Counted from the stretch's first letter, positions 11,246 to 21,990 are shown. The stretch: 64,000 nucleotides of DNA from Diaporthe sp. PMI_573 (GCA_021399435.1 JAJTUP010000068.1:246189-310188); one strand, 5' to 3'. A program made the numbers and translations. Notes: a model not told the origin generated them from the letters alone.

Positions 11246-11746
11246 CTAAGGGCCCGTACTTGTAACCCCACCGGCCCATTGATTCAACCCAAGGGTCACG
11301 AGACGGCCAAGCTCGGTCGAGCCATCAGCCCTTATGCAGTGCTCCTCGGCATCCTGGAGTATCCGATCGATGTACGGCCCCGCTGCCGAGAGATGAAGGA
11401 TGTGCGCGATGGCGCAGTGGACTGCCAGTAGCCGCGGTGAGGGGGGTTCGATCGTTCGGTTCTCAGACAGATACAGCGTCCGAGTCGGGGGGAGGGGGTT
11501 CCTGCGAAATATCTGCGGGGGAAGAAACGAGCCGATGTGGTACGTATGTGGCTGCGGCTCCTGCTGGCCCGGAGTAGCTGTTTGCTGCTCGAAGTAGATC
11601 TGAAAGTTGCCAAATTGCTGATCATCCACTCCATCAGGCACCCGATTAAGTAATCCATCCATCCACCAGAACTCTCGATGGAATGGATGGATGGACAATA
11701 TCGGAGATTGCCTCGTTTTCGGACTTAAGATAGCGCCAGCCTGCAA
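11246..11746 (-). pseudogene. C-terminal fragment of a fungal HNH-nuclease-family protein
   Basis: The distal part of this 166-codon frame reads LPPTRTLYLSEN...PSPRLLAVHCAIAHILHLSAAGPYIDRILQDAEE. This closely matches the remembered C-terminal tail of a multicopy fungal HNH-endonuclease-domain family (SPKYLALHAACA...LSGA...). The HNH core itself is not present, so it is a tail only. The first 40 residues are probably unrelated flanking sequence. It lies between hAT remnants, consistent with transposon-mediated breakage. Confidence 0.5.
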
Positions 11747-11823
11747 TCTATTGGTTACCAGGTCTTTTCAGCAGATATAATAATAATAAACGCGTCGCGA
11801 CGCGCTCGAAAATTCAGGTCGAG

Positions 11824-12662
11824 ATGACACAAGACGACCAAACCAACAAACAATCTGCTGAGACCATGTCTTTGCCTTCTTCAGGATCGACTGAAGACAA
11901 TTGGGATGAATTTCCTTGGAATCATTTCCCAGGATATACGAAATCTCAACGTGTGAACAAGACAGTCTCGTGGATATGGGAGTATGGCTATGATATCCAG
12001 TCTGTTGGGGACGATAATAATCGCCGCTGGGTTTGTCGGTTTTGCGTCAAGAAGAGGAAAAGTCCGCCACATAATACATCCTCAACAGGGACGCAGAATG
12101 CCGAGAAGCACCTATTTAGAGAGCACGAGACCTGGGATCCCACTGGCAAGCGGGAGCCTCCTGTCAAGGTCAAGGAGAAGACTCCGTCAACAAGTATCGC
12201 CACTTACCTCAAACTTGATGCGCACGACCCTCGAGAACAAAGAATTGCGAATAGTCTTGTCGACAATTTTCAACGAACTCGGTTTCAGCAGTTGTTGGTG
12301 TCGTGGATTGTTGATGCCCAAATCTCATTCCGCCAAGCCGAGAATGAACGCTTTCGAGAGATGATCGAATATCTTAACCCGCTCGTTTCCATCACTCAGG
12401 CACATCTCTCTCACCAGACAGTACGGCGACGCATTCTCGAGATCTACAATAGCAATAAGGGGTACATGGTTGGCTTGTTGCGTAATGTGCGAGGCAAGAT
12501 CAATATTTCCTTTGACGGGTGGAGGTCTCGAAACCGCTTTTCATTTACTGGCATTGTTTGTTTTTTTCTCGGTAAAGACGATCTCCCGCAAAAGCTCGTT
12601 CTGGGGATTCCAGAGATTGTCGCTCGTCATACGGGCGAGAACATTGCAGCCGAGGTACTTTC
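11824..12662 (+). pseudogene. hAT element 3, N-terminal half of transposase
   Basis: Starting at ATG 11824, this 280-codon frame is a BED-type hAT transposase related to the copies at 34 and 49 kb. It has FPWNHFPGYT, a BED finger WVCRFCVKKRK...HLFREH, KINISFDGWRSRNRFSF and ARHTGENIAAEVL. It stops abruptly after AEVLS at 12662, in the middle of the RNase-H-like region. The next block of the same kind of protein follows in the opposite orientation, pointing to an internal inversion. Confidence 0.85.
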
Positions 12663-12665
12663 CAT

Positions 12666-13095
12666 TTAGTGCTCCGGATCAGGATATCGTTCAGCGGTTG
12701 CCTTCCATTCCTCCATTCTCGAGAGAAGAAATTCGTAGGCAATGATCACATGCCACACTGTCCCGTATGCCTCTTCGCGGCCACCTTTTCGAGTCCGAAT
12801 CTTGCCGTCGCCTTCGAGACGAAGAAGAGCATCTTCAAAGACACGGAGCACAGTCTCGAACAGAATAATGACCTGCCAGTCCGTGGCCCTGATCTCGCTC
12901 TCCTCTCGAAGGTATAATGGAATGTCTGACCGCTTCTTCTTGCCTTTCCGGACAAGGCTCTCCCATTCCTGATGCTGATTCTCCCACAACTGTTCGAGAA
13001 AAGGTCGTAACTCAATAGCTCGGCGGATCATGTAGAGTTGGGAAAGCCACCGGGTAAGGTTATCGAGAGAAGGGACCAAAAGGGAGTATCTCACC
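12666..13095 (-). pseudogene. Inverted internal hAT segment
   Basis: On the minus strand this reads LTRWLSQLYMIRRAIELRPF...IPLYLREESEIRATDWQVI...RLEGDGKIRTRKGG...YEFLLSRMEEW. It corresponds to the middle of the 49-kb transposase (LSTLYMIRRALRLRPF... EIPLCLREES...). It ends at YPDPEH. In a normal copy this block would follow the preceding N-terminal half after about 100 more residues, so both a deletion and an inversion occurred. The distal catalytic and dimerisation part is missing here. Confidence 0.85.
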
Positions 13096-13106
13096 GAATT
13101 GTCCTG

Positions 13107-13476
13107 TTCCTGCAGTAACAAAGTCGGACCATCGGGGGTTCTGAAAGTTGATGTTCTCTGCACTAATTTCGCATATCTTTCTTACTGTCTCACCCATCGA
13201 GGGTTCTATATTCTTGGAGAAGGGTGCCTTACTACTCCGATCAGTGAGAGTTCTAACGTCTTCTGCGGACAGAGGCAGCCGTGTAAGCTCGCCTCCATCC
13301 ACACAGATTCCGGGGTTCGGATATTTATAAATAACACCGCTAGTTGCCAGAGATCCTGCCGCTTCGATGTTGTCGATGTAGTTGAAGAGCGTTGTTCGGA
13401 ATTGTCTCTCTTTCTTGTCGCATTCGTCTTCGTCGTCTTCGTCTCCGCTCACAGTCTCTTCCCAATCACTAGACAT
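13107..13476 (-). pseudogene. N-terminal fragment of a fungal 2OG-oxygenase-like family protein
   Basis: It starts MSSDWEETVSGDEDD at 13476. It then reads GSLATSGVIYKYPNPGICVDGG, LPLSAEDVRTL, SKAPFSK and INFQNPRWSDFV. This order resembles the N-terminal region of a large fungal family annotated as 2OG-Fe(II) oxygenase or prolyl-hydroxylase-like (GSFATGG..., LPLS...A..APFG..., ...NP.W..FV). The iron-binding HxD...H core would lie downstream and is absent, because the frame is cut at about 13107 where the hAT segment begins. The acidic first 25 residues are typical of the family. Confidence 0.55.
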
Positions 13477-14240
13477 TCTGCCAAGTAAATGTCGATTGCG
13501 GCTTGTCGGGAAATCCAGGAATTCAAAGAAGGGAAGATCACTGCCTGGGTATAAGTTTTCTCCCGTGAAACGGGGAGAGGCTTACAACAAGAGTGGAGAA
13601 GAGAATTCATAGTTCGAATTCATTCCTCCGATCTCCGAATCCCGAAACCTCAAGCGGGAAGAATTCTCTGCACCAGCGACGAAGCTATCTGGTGCAGCCA
13701 CGTTAGACCTGGGTCGATGATGTATTGGACCTGTTCCAATTTTATGATTCGAAATTTAATTGGCTGGGTTCAATCTTGACAGTTTCCACTGATAAAACCC
13801 AATACCAGATAAAGATACCGACATTGATAACAAAACGATTCCTAAGCGAGAAAATCCTTTGAGATTTTGATCTGACTCCTTGTCCCGTACCACAGCCCAC
13901 CCCCTTGTAATTAAAAGCTGTAGAAATGTCTCAGTACCCAGATTGTCCAGAATATCTCTCAAGAGTAGATGTTATCGTCCTCGCTGTACGAGACGTGCCA
14001 AGACTGGTCGTGAGCAATATTAAGTATAAATTGACAGCAGTACCTTTGTAGCATCCCAATGTCTCCATTTGCCTATTAGCGTGGTCTGGCTTCCAACAGA
14101 TTCGTATGCGCCTCACATACCAGGCAAGAAGATTGATAGCATTACAAGAACCAGTCCTAGGAAAGTACAAGCTTTTTTCATTGCTATCACCACATCGAGT
14201 CCAGAATTCTGGTACCTTTTAACCTGCTTTACTGCTCTGG
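13477..14240. other. No gene firmly supported
   Basis: A 68-codon minus-strand frame at 13962-13756 has a hydrophobic segment (LGIVLLSMSVSLSGIGFY). Another at 14295-14113 has KKACTFLGLVLVMLSIFLPG. They could be exons of a small membrane protein, but I could not join them with convincing splice sites. The rest shows nothing. Confidence 0.3.
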
Positions 14241-14282
14241 TCGGGGTTTGAGAACGGGGAGACGCGGCTTGCAATATGGTGG

Positions 14283-15236
14283 TCAGCGAGTACAATATCT
14301 CGTGTTGAACAAACTTACATCTCTAGACTTCTTGCTGATCCCTGCTTCATATGTCGAGCCTGACACTTCATGAAGGTCTCTCGAGCGCTTCTTCGCAGCC
14401 GCTTTATGATACGCTAAACTCTCCGTTCGCGGCTTTTCTTTCTTGTGGGCTACGCAATTTGAGGCCGGCGTCGTCTGCTGTTTTGCCGCCTCGAGAGTGG
14501 ATACGTTTGAGCCCGTGCTCCCTAGGAAGGTATGATAATTGTTTCCATGCATAGCATCGACGCCATATAAACCAGGATTCAGAAGTGGCTGCCAGGTCGA
14601 GTAAACCGCATGGGGTAGGATTTGATGCTCCAATAGTGCACCCGTGGACTGGTGGGATGCGGCTGTGCTATAAGGGGTAAACGCAGCCCTGTCGAATCCC
14701 GCCGAGTGGAAGCTGTAGTCCAATGATGGGAGAGATGGCAATCCAGATCGGTCATAAAACGCCGAGGGACACTGGAAGTGCTCAACTGAGGCGCCAGGCT
14801 TTTTCGTCGGATCATTCAGTGAGTTCGATGATGGCGAACAGCCGGCTTGAGTCATGGTAGGGGTTTTCCGTGGCTGTTCTATCTTCATTGCAGATCGATG
14901 CAGCGGCAAAGACAAATTCTTCCTGTCCGGGGTAGTTTTCATTGTGAGCCAACGTGGTGTCTCTGGACGTTTCTCTCGACTTATACACCACTGGGGAAAG
15001 CTCTGGAAGAATGATTTCTTATGGGGGCAAGGAGGTGGACCACTCTCCAAGACTAGGTTTTTTACAGGCGATATCGGATCATTGATGACCCAGGACCATG
15101 TTGACGGTAGCTTTGAATCCAAGAGTTCGAAAGCGACTCTAGCGCCGCAGTCAAAAAGAATGATACAGACGCCATTTTGGTGCAATTCTGTGGACTCTTC
15201 GCAGGACATGACTGTCAAATTCAAAGAAACTTGCAA
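14283..15236 (-). CDS. Uncharacterised Ser/Pro-rich protein
   Basis: A 317-codon minus-strand frame starting MQVSLNLTVMSCEES. No family is recognised. The first 80 residues look globular (NGVCIILFDCGARVAFELLD...WSWVINDP). The remainder is low-complexity Ser/Pro/His/Tyr-rich sequence ending in a basic Lys/Arg cluster (KKEKPRTE, KKRSRDLHE, SKKSRD), compatible with a nuclear protein. A GTAAGT at about 14320 after KKSRD suggests the real last exon continues beyond a short intron and ends near 14240. Its divergent neighbour is the membrane gene upstream. The start is uncertain. Confidence 0.5.
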   Translation of the reverse strand: MQVSLNLTVMSCEESTELHQNGVCIILFDCGARVAFELLDSKLPSTWSWVINDPISPVKNLVLESGPPPCPHKKSFFQSFPQWCISREKRPETPRWLTMKTTPDRKNLSLPLHRSAMKIEQPRKTPTMTQAGCSPSSNSLNDPTKKPGASVEHFQCPSAFYDRSGLPSLPSLDYSFHSAGFDRAAFTPYSTAASHQSTGALLEHQILPHAVYSTWQPLLNPGLYGVDAMHGNNYHTFLGSTGSNVSTLEAAKQQTTPASNCVAHKKEKPRTESLAYHKAAAKKRSRDLHEVSGSTYEAGISKKSRDVSLFNTRYCTR

Positions 15237-15504
15237 ATGAGAATGCTCGGTGCAGATGGAGAGGGTTGCTCGCTGTGAAATATATGAATTCTCTTTCCGC
15301 AGGGTACTTGTGACCAGTTCCTGAGTTACAAACTAGCAGCCGAAGCAAGCGCGGCACAAAACACCCGAAGCCAGTGGCACTGACAGAAGCACCCGCAGCA
15401 CAGAACGCAGAATTCAGACAATGTAGCAAAACTGCAATGTAGTTCTGTGCTAAAGTAGAAGTCCCGGTTCTATTAAAAATCCATGTTGGGTTGACGATTC
15501 CAAG

Positions 15505-16430
15505 CTAGGAAAATACTGTGCTCTGAAGGGATGTCCGCAACTCTGACCGGCCAGTCTCTTCCAGAGACTCATCCCGACGTCGTGTACGGATCCAGATCGG
15601 GCGAAGGTAGAGGGTCCAGATCTGGCGAAGGTACATGTTTGCTTCGACGGGAACGCATAAAAAGTACGCAACCTGCACTATTAGCCTTGATCTTCCGTAG
15701 ATCACACAGCATTCTTACCAGTGAGAACCAGCCGTGATGGTTGATGGGCAAGGTGAACCATACAACCAGGAGTAGCAGGAGGTTGACCACCAGCGTGAAG
15801 ACAAGCCAGAATCGCAGCCACCGGTTGTCCACAGGCGAACACTGAATTTTCTTTCGACACTCCCGCAAAAGTGCAAAACACTCCCATGCGGACCACATCC
15901 GACAGCTGAAAATCGTGAGCAAGACAAGGACCTTGGCCACAGTTGGACTCCGCAGGGCTAGTGGGACCGTTCCACCGAGGAGGCCAAGAACCACTGTGTC
16001 ATAGATGATTGCAGCGATCTCCCATTCCCCTCTATCGTTCCACGTACGGGTCCAGAGAAGCCGCTGAGAGAATCAGTTAAATTGTCAAATCTCTTCCGGT
16101 GAAGCAACACACCTCGCCCGATAGAGTGGAGTAAAGCCCGAAGTGTATAATGTATACTTCGAGGACTGGTTTGAAGGATCCCAATGCAAGAAACAGGAGC
16201 ACAACACTAGGAAAGACTGCCACTATACGCCCGAACAAATAAAAATAGGAGAAGGCAACGGAGTCTGCCAGACAGGGTCCTCTTTGGCCCACTGAGATTC
16301 TGCGTCTCTCGCGCCTAACGAGTTCCATGGCAAGGACGTGGAGTCCTGTCAATAGCTGAGCCGATGCAAATGCAAACATATACAAACCACGCCATTCGAT
16401 AGAGTCTTCCTGCAAGAGGATGTTGTTCAT
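15505..16430 (-). CDS. Multi-pass membrane protein, three exons
   Basis: Exons 16430-16113, 16063-15719 and 15672-15505 are separated by introns of 49 and 46 bp (donors GTGTGT and GTAAGA, acceptors CTCAG and TGCAG). All joins are phase 0. The product is about 276 aa. Five or six hydrophobic segments are visible: near residues 15-38, 58-88 (FSYFYLFGRIVAVFPSVVLL), 90-105, 118-140, 143-160 and 185-208 (FWLVFTLVVNLLLLLVVWF). A charged cytosolic-type tail follows. No family name comes to mind; it may be one of the many fungal DUF membrane proteins. The reading frame is clean across all three exons, supporting a live gene. Confidence 0.65.
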
Positions 16431-16774
16431 TTCGAGCTGCTATTTTTCCTTGGCTGGAGCGGGTGCTTAAACGATGAGATACGGGTAAATCGAGAGGGAG
16501 AGAAGGTGGTGGCGCTTCGCCGAGGAGGTAGGAGGCATCACAACTTATAGCACTACTGGAGAGATGAGAAGGGAGCTCTTTTGAGCTGTAATCCTGAACC
16601 AGGTTGCATGGGCATGCCTCCACTATTTGTCCCTCGATATGAGTGTAGCCCCCACTTTTTGCGGCCGGGAAACCATCGTCAGATGTGTCGTCAGGCCCTT
16701 CTCTTGACCCAGGACGACTTTATCATATCATATCCCAATCAAACAATAATAGGATACACTGTACTCCTTCCAAA

Positions 16775-16957
16775 TTCAGAAATCCCTGTTTTGACCCTCC
16801 TTCATGCAAGAGCTCCGAGCCCCTGCGAGACCTTTAAGCTGCTTTCAGAAATCCCTGTTTTGACCCTCCTTCATCCAAGAGCTCTAAACCCCTGCGAAAC
16901 CTCTAAGCTGCTTTCAGAAATCCCTGTTCTGTCCCTCCTTCATGCAGGAGCTCCAAA
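16775..16957. repeat. Tandem repeat, 69-bp unit, about 2.6 copies
   Basis: TTCAGAAATCCCTG recurs at 16775, 16844 and 16913, giving a 69-bp period with few mismatches. The period is 23 codons, so an overlapping plus-strand frame encodes a 23-residue repeat (SEIPVLTLLH...), but nothing else supports that frame being expressed. Confidence 0.9.
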
Positions 16958-17438
16958 CTGTTGACCCCCTTGATGGCAGATTGGTTGCATTTTGGGCAGG
17001 GGAAGCTGATTTTCTTCTTGCCCAACCTCGCCTGAAATTTCCATAGCCACCGATGTCACGCAAACAAACCTCTCGGAGTAGCGAGTCACCTCTACCAACC
17101 TCCCCTTGGGCCCCCAGGGCTTGGGGATTCTGGGCCTTCCGGGCCCTCTTTGAACTCCCAAAAACAGGCGGATGGCGGCAATCCACCCACAAGAAACGTG
17201 TTGGGAATAGCTTCTTCGATGAAAACAGAACACTCCAGTCTATCTCCCTGCTGCTGGGGCTTAATTTTCAGACCCCCAGGTAATCACGAGAGTTGCGGTC
17301 TTTGCTGCATGTTACGGCTATTCAGAAAAATTCTCAATTGAGGAAGAGCTGCTGCTGCCGCCATAGAGTATTGCCAGCCGACTCTCTTTCTCGCGTTCCA
17401 CCTGCTTCCATATCAAAACTTCCCACAGAAGCGAAGCT

Positions 17439-19463
17439 TCAAGTAATTTCGAGCTCTTTGATACCATGATCGAGGTCTTTGACGACTTTGCTTGTCTTAA
17501 CGGCCATATCTTTCCTGACTCCCTTGCGTGCTTGTACCTGCCGTACATGTTCGTGTGCGAGACGAGCCATCTGATCTTCTCCCCAAGAATTCTCAATTTC
17601 ATTAATCCTTTCGACACAAACTTGGTAGTCTTTCTCCTTCATTTCCAGCAGGGCTTCCTCCTTTGCGGTAGCTTCCATCAGGCCACCCAGAAACATGCGG
17701 ATAGAACGCAACTCCCCAGCCTTTTTCATGTTTACGTCCTTCTTTGCCTGCTCTGTCAAAGATATCTGCTGGCGGAGATCCTCTATAAAAGAATCTGGAT
17801 TGATCGTCAAAGTCTCGGTACCAGTGCTAAAGGATGATAGCAGGCTTTGTACTATTTGTCTGTCGTCCAGGGTGACAGTAAGCGATTCGGTGACATGGGC
17901 CCTGGGAATGTTGTAACTCTGTCCTGCAGTTGCTCTCAGAAATGAGGCCATGGCGATTCTCCAAGGTGCGGGATCGAAGGTCTCTGGCAGATGTATTTTG
18001 ACCCCATAGGACAGCCCGATGACATAGACAGCGCTCCAAAAGATAGCAATGCCAGAATTCGCACTTGATGCTCGTGGTACAGGGACCTCCGTGATGGGTC
18101 CCGTCAGGGTAGACCTCCCGCGAAATAGTGTCCCGATCTTCTCTGTGGCAGCTCTTTTGTGTTCCACAGCCGGCAGTGAATCCAAGAGCCTTACTCCATT
18201 GGAATCAAGCACAGCCAGGACCCAGTGGCCCAGAGAAGAATCGGAAGGCCTGATGGGGACGGGGACTAGGGTGATTGGCTTAGTGGCTCTTTTTGAGTTG
18301 GCACACTGGTGCCAGGTATAGTCGGAGTCAGGCACAGCTTTCCCAAGGGAGTCTATAACTCTGACGGTACATGGGACCATATCGGCCAGTTTCTTGAAGG
18401 AATGACTGATGAGTTTGTCGTCCAGGAGATCCTCCGCATCAAGGTTGTTAAGGAATTCGTCGTCGGCGTCACGCTCAGTCTCGACCTGCAAAACAGAGAG
18501 TCTCCCATCATGTAGAGGGCTGGCTGTTGAAGGTGGCAGCGGTTGTTGGACAGGCTGTTGAGAGGTATGATTAAGTTTAGCCACCGTTTCTCCGTGTTCA
18601 ACCGCCACTCTTTTACTCGACAGAGCCAGCTGCTCGCCCGCCTTTCGTTTCTTTGGGCCGACATTTGCACCCTTGCTTCGGGTCCGATTAGCAACGGCGG
18701 GAGGGGTAGCGTTGTGTGCAACGGCTTTGGGTGTTTCAGGTATTCGAGCACGATGGTCTGGAGGATCCTCGCCGGCTTCACAGTCACTTCCCCGTCGCCC
18801 CACCCGTCGCCCCCTCCCTCGTCCCCCTCGTCCCCCTTTTCCCCTTCGTCCGCCTCGGACCCCTCGTCCTCCGCTACGCACATCCGTTGTGTCTTCAGGG
18901 GTACTTGGGGATGTGAGCTGATCAGCATTTTCCCCGCAAGCGACTCGAATAGTACTGTTCTCGCTTGTCTGCTCGAGAAGCGAGCACTCATTTGTTCGCT
19001 CGGCCGACGTAGCGATAGATTCTGTTGATGTTGGCAGCATTTCCAAAGATGTGTGCTTCCTAGAGTCAGGAGCAGTACCCTGGCTCGCAAATTGATAGTT
19101 GTTTGTACGATCGTCGAATTCAGGGTCTTCGGTGCTATCTCTAAGCCAATCGCCAAAGTTGTCAAAGTTGTTGAGGTTCGCTATTTCCCCGCTTGGCGAG
19201 TTGTCTTGGTGATCGGCTCCTTTTTCGGACGCGGATGTGGCCGGAGCCGCCGCCGGTCCCGCGGGCGGGTTGAAGACTTCGTTGGTTAGAGGTGAATAGG
19301 TCATTGGAAGGTTAGAGGATAAGATTCCTTTTAAGTTGATATCTGGGTGATTTGCCCTAGACTCAAAAAGTTGAGGTTCTTGACCCGACACCGACTGGCT
19401 GATATCGTCCTGCGTTGAAACTAGGAATTGATCGAAGAAAAAGGATGGAGTTGAGGCTTCCAT
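17439..19463 (-). CDS. Ulp1-like (C48) cysteine-protease-fold protein, active-site Cys missing
   Basis: A single 674-codon frame. Residues 1-190 are acidic and low-complexity. Residues about 195-225 are an RGG-type Gly/Arg run, followed by basic nuclear-localisation-like stretches (KKRKAGEQ). Residues about 340-530 resemble a Ulp1/SENP protease core: LGHWVLAVLDSNGVRLLDSLP carries the expected His and Asp. The position where the family has N-D-C-G before the last helix reads SSANSGIAIFWSAVY, so the nucleophilic cysteine is replaced by Ser. The C-terminal 130 residues are Lys/Glu-rich and likely coiled coil. If the assignment is right, it would bind rather than cleave a ubiquitin-like protein. 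Such genes are often multicopy in fungal genomes. Confidence 0.6.
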   Translation of the reverse strand: MEASTPSFFFDQFLVSTQDDISQSVSGQEPQLFESRANHPDINLKGILSSNLPMTYSPLTNEVFNPPAGPAAAPATSASEKGADHQDNSPSGEIANLNNFDNFGDWLRDSTEDPEFDDRTNNYQFASQGTAPDSRKHTSLEMLPTSTESIATSAERTNECSLLEQTSENSTIRVACGENADQLTSPSTPEDTTDVRSGGRGVRGGRRGKGGRGGRGRGRRVGRRGSDCEAGEDPPDHRARIPETPKAVAHNATPPAVANRTRSKGANVGPKKRKAGEQLALSSKRVAVEHGETVAKLNHTSQQPVQQPLPPSTASPLHDGRLSVLQVETERDADDEFLNNLDAEDLLDDKLISHSFKKLADMVPCTVRVIDSLGKAVPDSDYTWHQCANSKRATKPITLVPVPIRPSDSSLGHWVLAVLDSNGVRLLDSLPAVEHKRAATEKIGTLFRGRSTLTGPITEVPVPRASSANSGIAIFWSAVYVIGLSYGVKIHLPETFDPAPWRIAMASFLRATAGQSYNIPRAHVTESLTVTLDDRQIVQSLLSSFSTGTETLTINPDSFIEDLRQQISLTEQAKKDVNMKKAGELRSIRMFLGGLMEATAKEEALLEMKEKDYQVCVERINEIENSWGEDQMARLAHEHVRQVQARKGVRKDMAVKTSKVVKDLDHGIKELEIT

Positions 19464-19769
19464 TGAGCTGACAAGACTGGACTGTTAGCTCCCTAACCTC
19501 ATAACTCGTCGGCCATTCAAACTTACTCTTCGCCCTGCTACATGTAGAAATGAAGCTGGTAGCAGACTGGCACCCGGCGGGAATTTGAGTGGTTCTTTGG
19601 GGAGAGATTGAATGGAATGGAAACGATGGGGTTTCCATCACGTACATATCACGTCTCTACTTCACTGTGTGTGGGCTTCCCTACCAACCTCCCTCCACCT
19701 TTCTAAGCCAAGAGAACAAGGAAAACATCAACACAGCAGCCCTCCCTGCCCACTCAGGTACAACCGATT

Positions 19770-20005
19770 GACTAGCGAGATATGGGCACCAATTAGGCGA
19801 GTGATGAGAACGATTCACGCAACAGATGTCACGCTCTACCCCGGCGACGAGGCTGGAGGAGACCCACCGATGCGAACGCGATTGTTGGCTAAACTGGACC
19901 ACCTCCTGATCGCCAACCACCGTGGAACCAAGGCGTGCTACTGAGGCCTGGTCCGTCGGCGATATTAGAGGGTGGGGTGCGCCCATCATCAACAGGAGTC
20001 CCAAC
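19770..20005 (+). repeat. Dispersed repeat R, copy 1 of 3
   Basis: Begins near GCGAGATATGGGCACCAAT and contains CAACAGATGTCACGCTCTACCCCGG in part. Related copies in the same orientation lie at 21070-21365 and 21795-21990. Copies 1 and 3 are closer to each other than to copy 2. Spacing and content suggest retroelement LTR or untranslated-region debris. Confidence 0.75.
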
Positions 20006-20017
20006 CACCTTGTTTGT

Positions 20018-20188
20018 TATGTACATCTCCCCGGGGTAATAAAGGTCAGTGGGCCATGTCCTGTTACATTGAGCTCTAGGTACTGTTTGTACGGAAATTG
20101 CTAGAAAAGTGACGAAGTGGTGTGTGGGTCAAATGTAACTGGACATGGCCCACTGACCTTTATTACCCTGGGGAGGTGTACCATGCAA
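20018..20188. repeat. Imperfect 170-bp palindrome
   Basis: The arm TAATAAAGGTCAGTGGGCCA at about 20038 returns inverted at about 20149 with one or two mismatches, each arm about 55 bp with a 55-bp loop. Outer bases TGTACATCTCCCC and GGGGAGGTGTAC also pair. It may be a short foldback element or two opposed ends of a retroelement LTR. Confidence 0.8.
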
Positions 20189-20494
20189 GTCAGGCATACA
20201 ATCTTTAGGCTTTAGACTCAGTCTGACCCTCCTCTCGAAGGATCTCGACTGCCTACTGGTCGGGTCCACTGCATCTTCAAGGCTGGGGAGGGACTCTCGG
20301 TCGAAACGAGTCTTAAATTCAATCCGCAGTGCCACGCCTCGACTCTGCCCTGGTGATTCAAATGCATATGCAGGATTCCACTCATAATAGGTACTTACAG
20401 ACATGTAAATACAGCATTTTTAACTCAAGTTGGTGGAGGTGCAGCGCGGAGCGCCAGAACACGGTGTTGGAACCACACCATGTGAGAGTGTGAT

Positions 20495-20582
20495 TGCACA
20501 GGAAATATTTCGCCACGCCCTCCGCTTGTGCGTAAATTGCCGTCGTTTTCCAACGCTCGACACAGTACTTGTCGAGCATACC
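20495..20582. repeat. Inverted repeat partner of 22500-22578
   Basis: The reverse complement of this 85-bp stretch (landmarks ATTTCGCCACGCCCTCCGC and CGTCGTTTTCCAACGCTCG) occurs at 22500-22578 with few changes. It marks two opposed copies of the same retroelement end about 2 kb apart. Confidence 0.8.
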
Positions 20583-21069
20583 TACAGGAGAAATTGCGCT
20601 AGGTCGAAAGCCAAAACTTCCGGCTACATGTTGCTGCCAGTTACTCCCAGGCAAGCCAGGCCGGGACCAGGGCCTCAGAGCGATTTCCTTGCAGCTTTCC
20701 CTGACCCCTGGGGATCAACGAGAGGGAGAAGACAGCTCTCACGCCGCAACCAACAAGGCGATACCCAATAGATGAGCATCAGTTTGGCCAGCCCTTTTCT
20801 TGCGTCGGGGGCGTGAACACAGATTTTGCTTCTGCCATGATGTTAGGAGCATGTCTCCGAGGAAGTCCTAAGGGAGCTAATGCCCTAAGATGGTTAGGAG
20901 AATATTGAATTCTCTAAAGTAATTAGGGTCCGTATTCCTAACTCCATGGCTCTTTATCAACTTCTGAAGTGTCTTGACGCGAGCAGGCTGTACCTCCGTG
21001 TTCGTGTTCAATGAGGCAATCAACAGCCACCCCTGTTGACGCCCACGGCACAACTGCATCATTGATGCA

Positions 21070-21365
21070 GGTTTAGGGAGATATGGGCACCAATAAGGCG
21101 AGTGATGAGAATGGCTAACCCCAGCAGGTGTCACGATCTACCCCGGCGGCGAGGCTGAAAGCAAAAAGGCCCACCCAAGCGAACACGACTGCTGGCTAAA
21201 CGACAACCACCTCCTCCTGATAGCCAATCGCCGTGGAACCAAGACGGGCTGTTTGACGCCGGGAGGAGCGAAATACACCAGTTTCATATGATGGCCTGGT
21301 TCTCTGACGATATTGGAGGGTGGGAGGCGTATCAACAGGGACCCCAGCCACCTTGTACACTTGGA
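21070..21365 (+). repeat. Dispersed repeat R, copy 2 of 3
   Basis: Diverged copy of the 19770 repeat, with GGAGATATGGGCACCAATAA at its start and GGAACCAAGACGGGCTG further in. Downstream sequence at 21382-21440 is also related to 20240-20290, so the homology extends beyond the core unit. Confidence 0.75.
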
Positions 21366-21794
21366 AGGTGGTGTCCTCCTCGACGGATCTTGACTGCATC
21401 CTGGTCAGGTCCACTACATCTTCAACGCCAGAAGGGGGGGAGTAGCGACGCCATTACAAGCCCGTTGACGGATGCCGCCGGCAAGAGGTCGCGCCGGAGG
21501 TCCTTAACTTGAATCTCAGTTGATCCAACCTCTACCGTTCTGGTCCACAGCACCAGACCTCCTGCGCGCAACCTCGACATGACCGCCATCACCAGAGATC
21601 AGCGCGCCAAGGCCTGGAATGTACAGTTCTTCGCCGACACGGATCCTATCGCTGGAGTTTACCAGCACGACAACTTCCTGTCCATCGGCGACGTCGCCCG
21701 TGACCTGGACCTTTGCTTAGCTGACACGGCCATTTCCAGGCCCTGAGCAAGGCACGGCGCAATACACCTACATGTTCCAGACAACCATCGTTTA

Positions 21795-21990
21795 TGCAGG
21801 TTTAGCGAGATATGAGCACCAATAAGACGAGTGATGAGAACGATTCACGCAACAGATGTCACGCTGTACCCCGGCGACGAGGCTGGAGGAGACCCACCGA
21901 CGCGACCGCGATTGCTGGCTAAACAAGACCGCCTCCTGATCGCCAACCACCGCGGGACCAAGACGTGCTACTGACGCCGGAGGATGCAGG
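21795..21990 (+). repeat. Dispersed repeat R, copy 3 of 3
   Basis: Close relative of copy 1 (GATGAGAACGATTCACGCAA in both). No coding sequence is associated. Confidence 0.75.

Noticed and set aside
11734..11743. CGCCAGCCTG, which could be the right end of hAT element 1
   Set aside because: The following 8 bases (CAATCTAT) do not match the 8 bases before 6769 (CGTCAGAT), subterminal sequence differs, and a 10-base match can arise by chance.
20129..20404. A 91-codon minus-strand frame (ending EFKTRF...SSYI) as a gene
   Set aside because: It overlaps the 170-bp palindrome and retroelement repeats, has no family resemblance and no start context.
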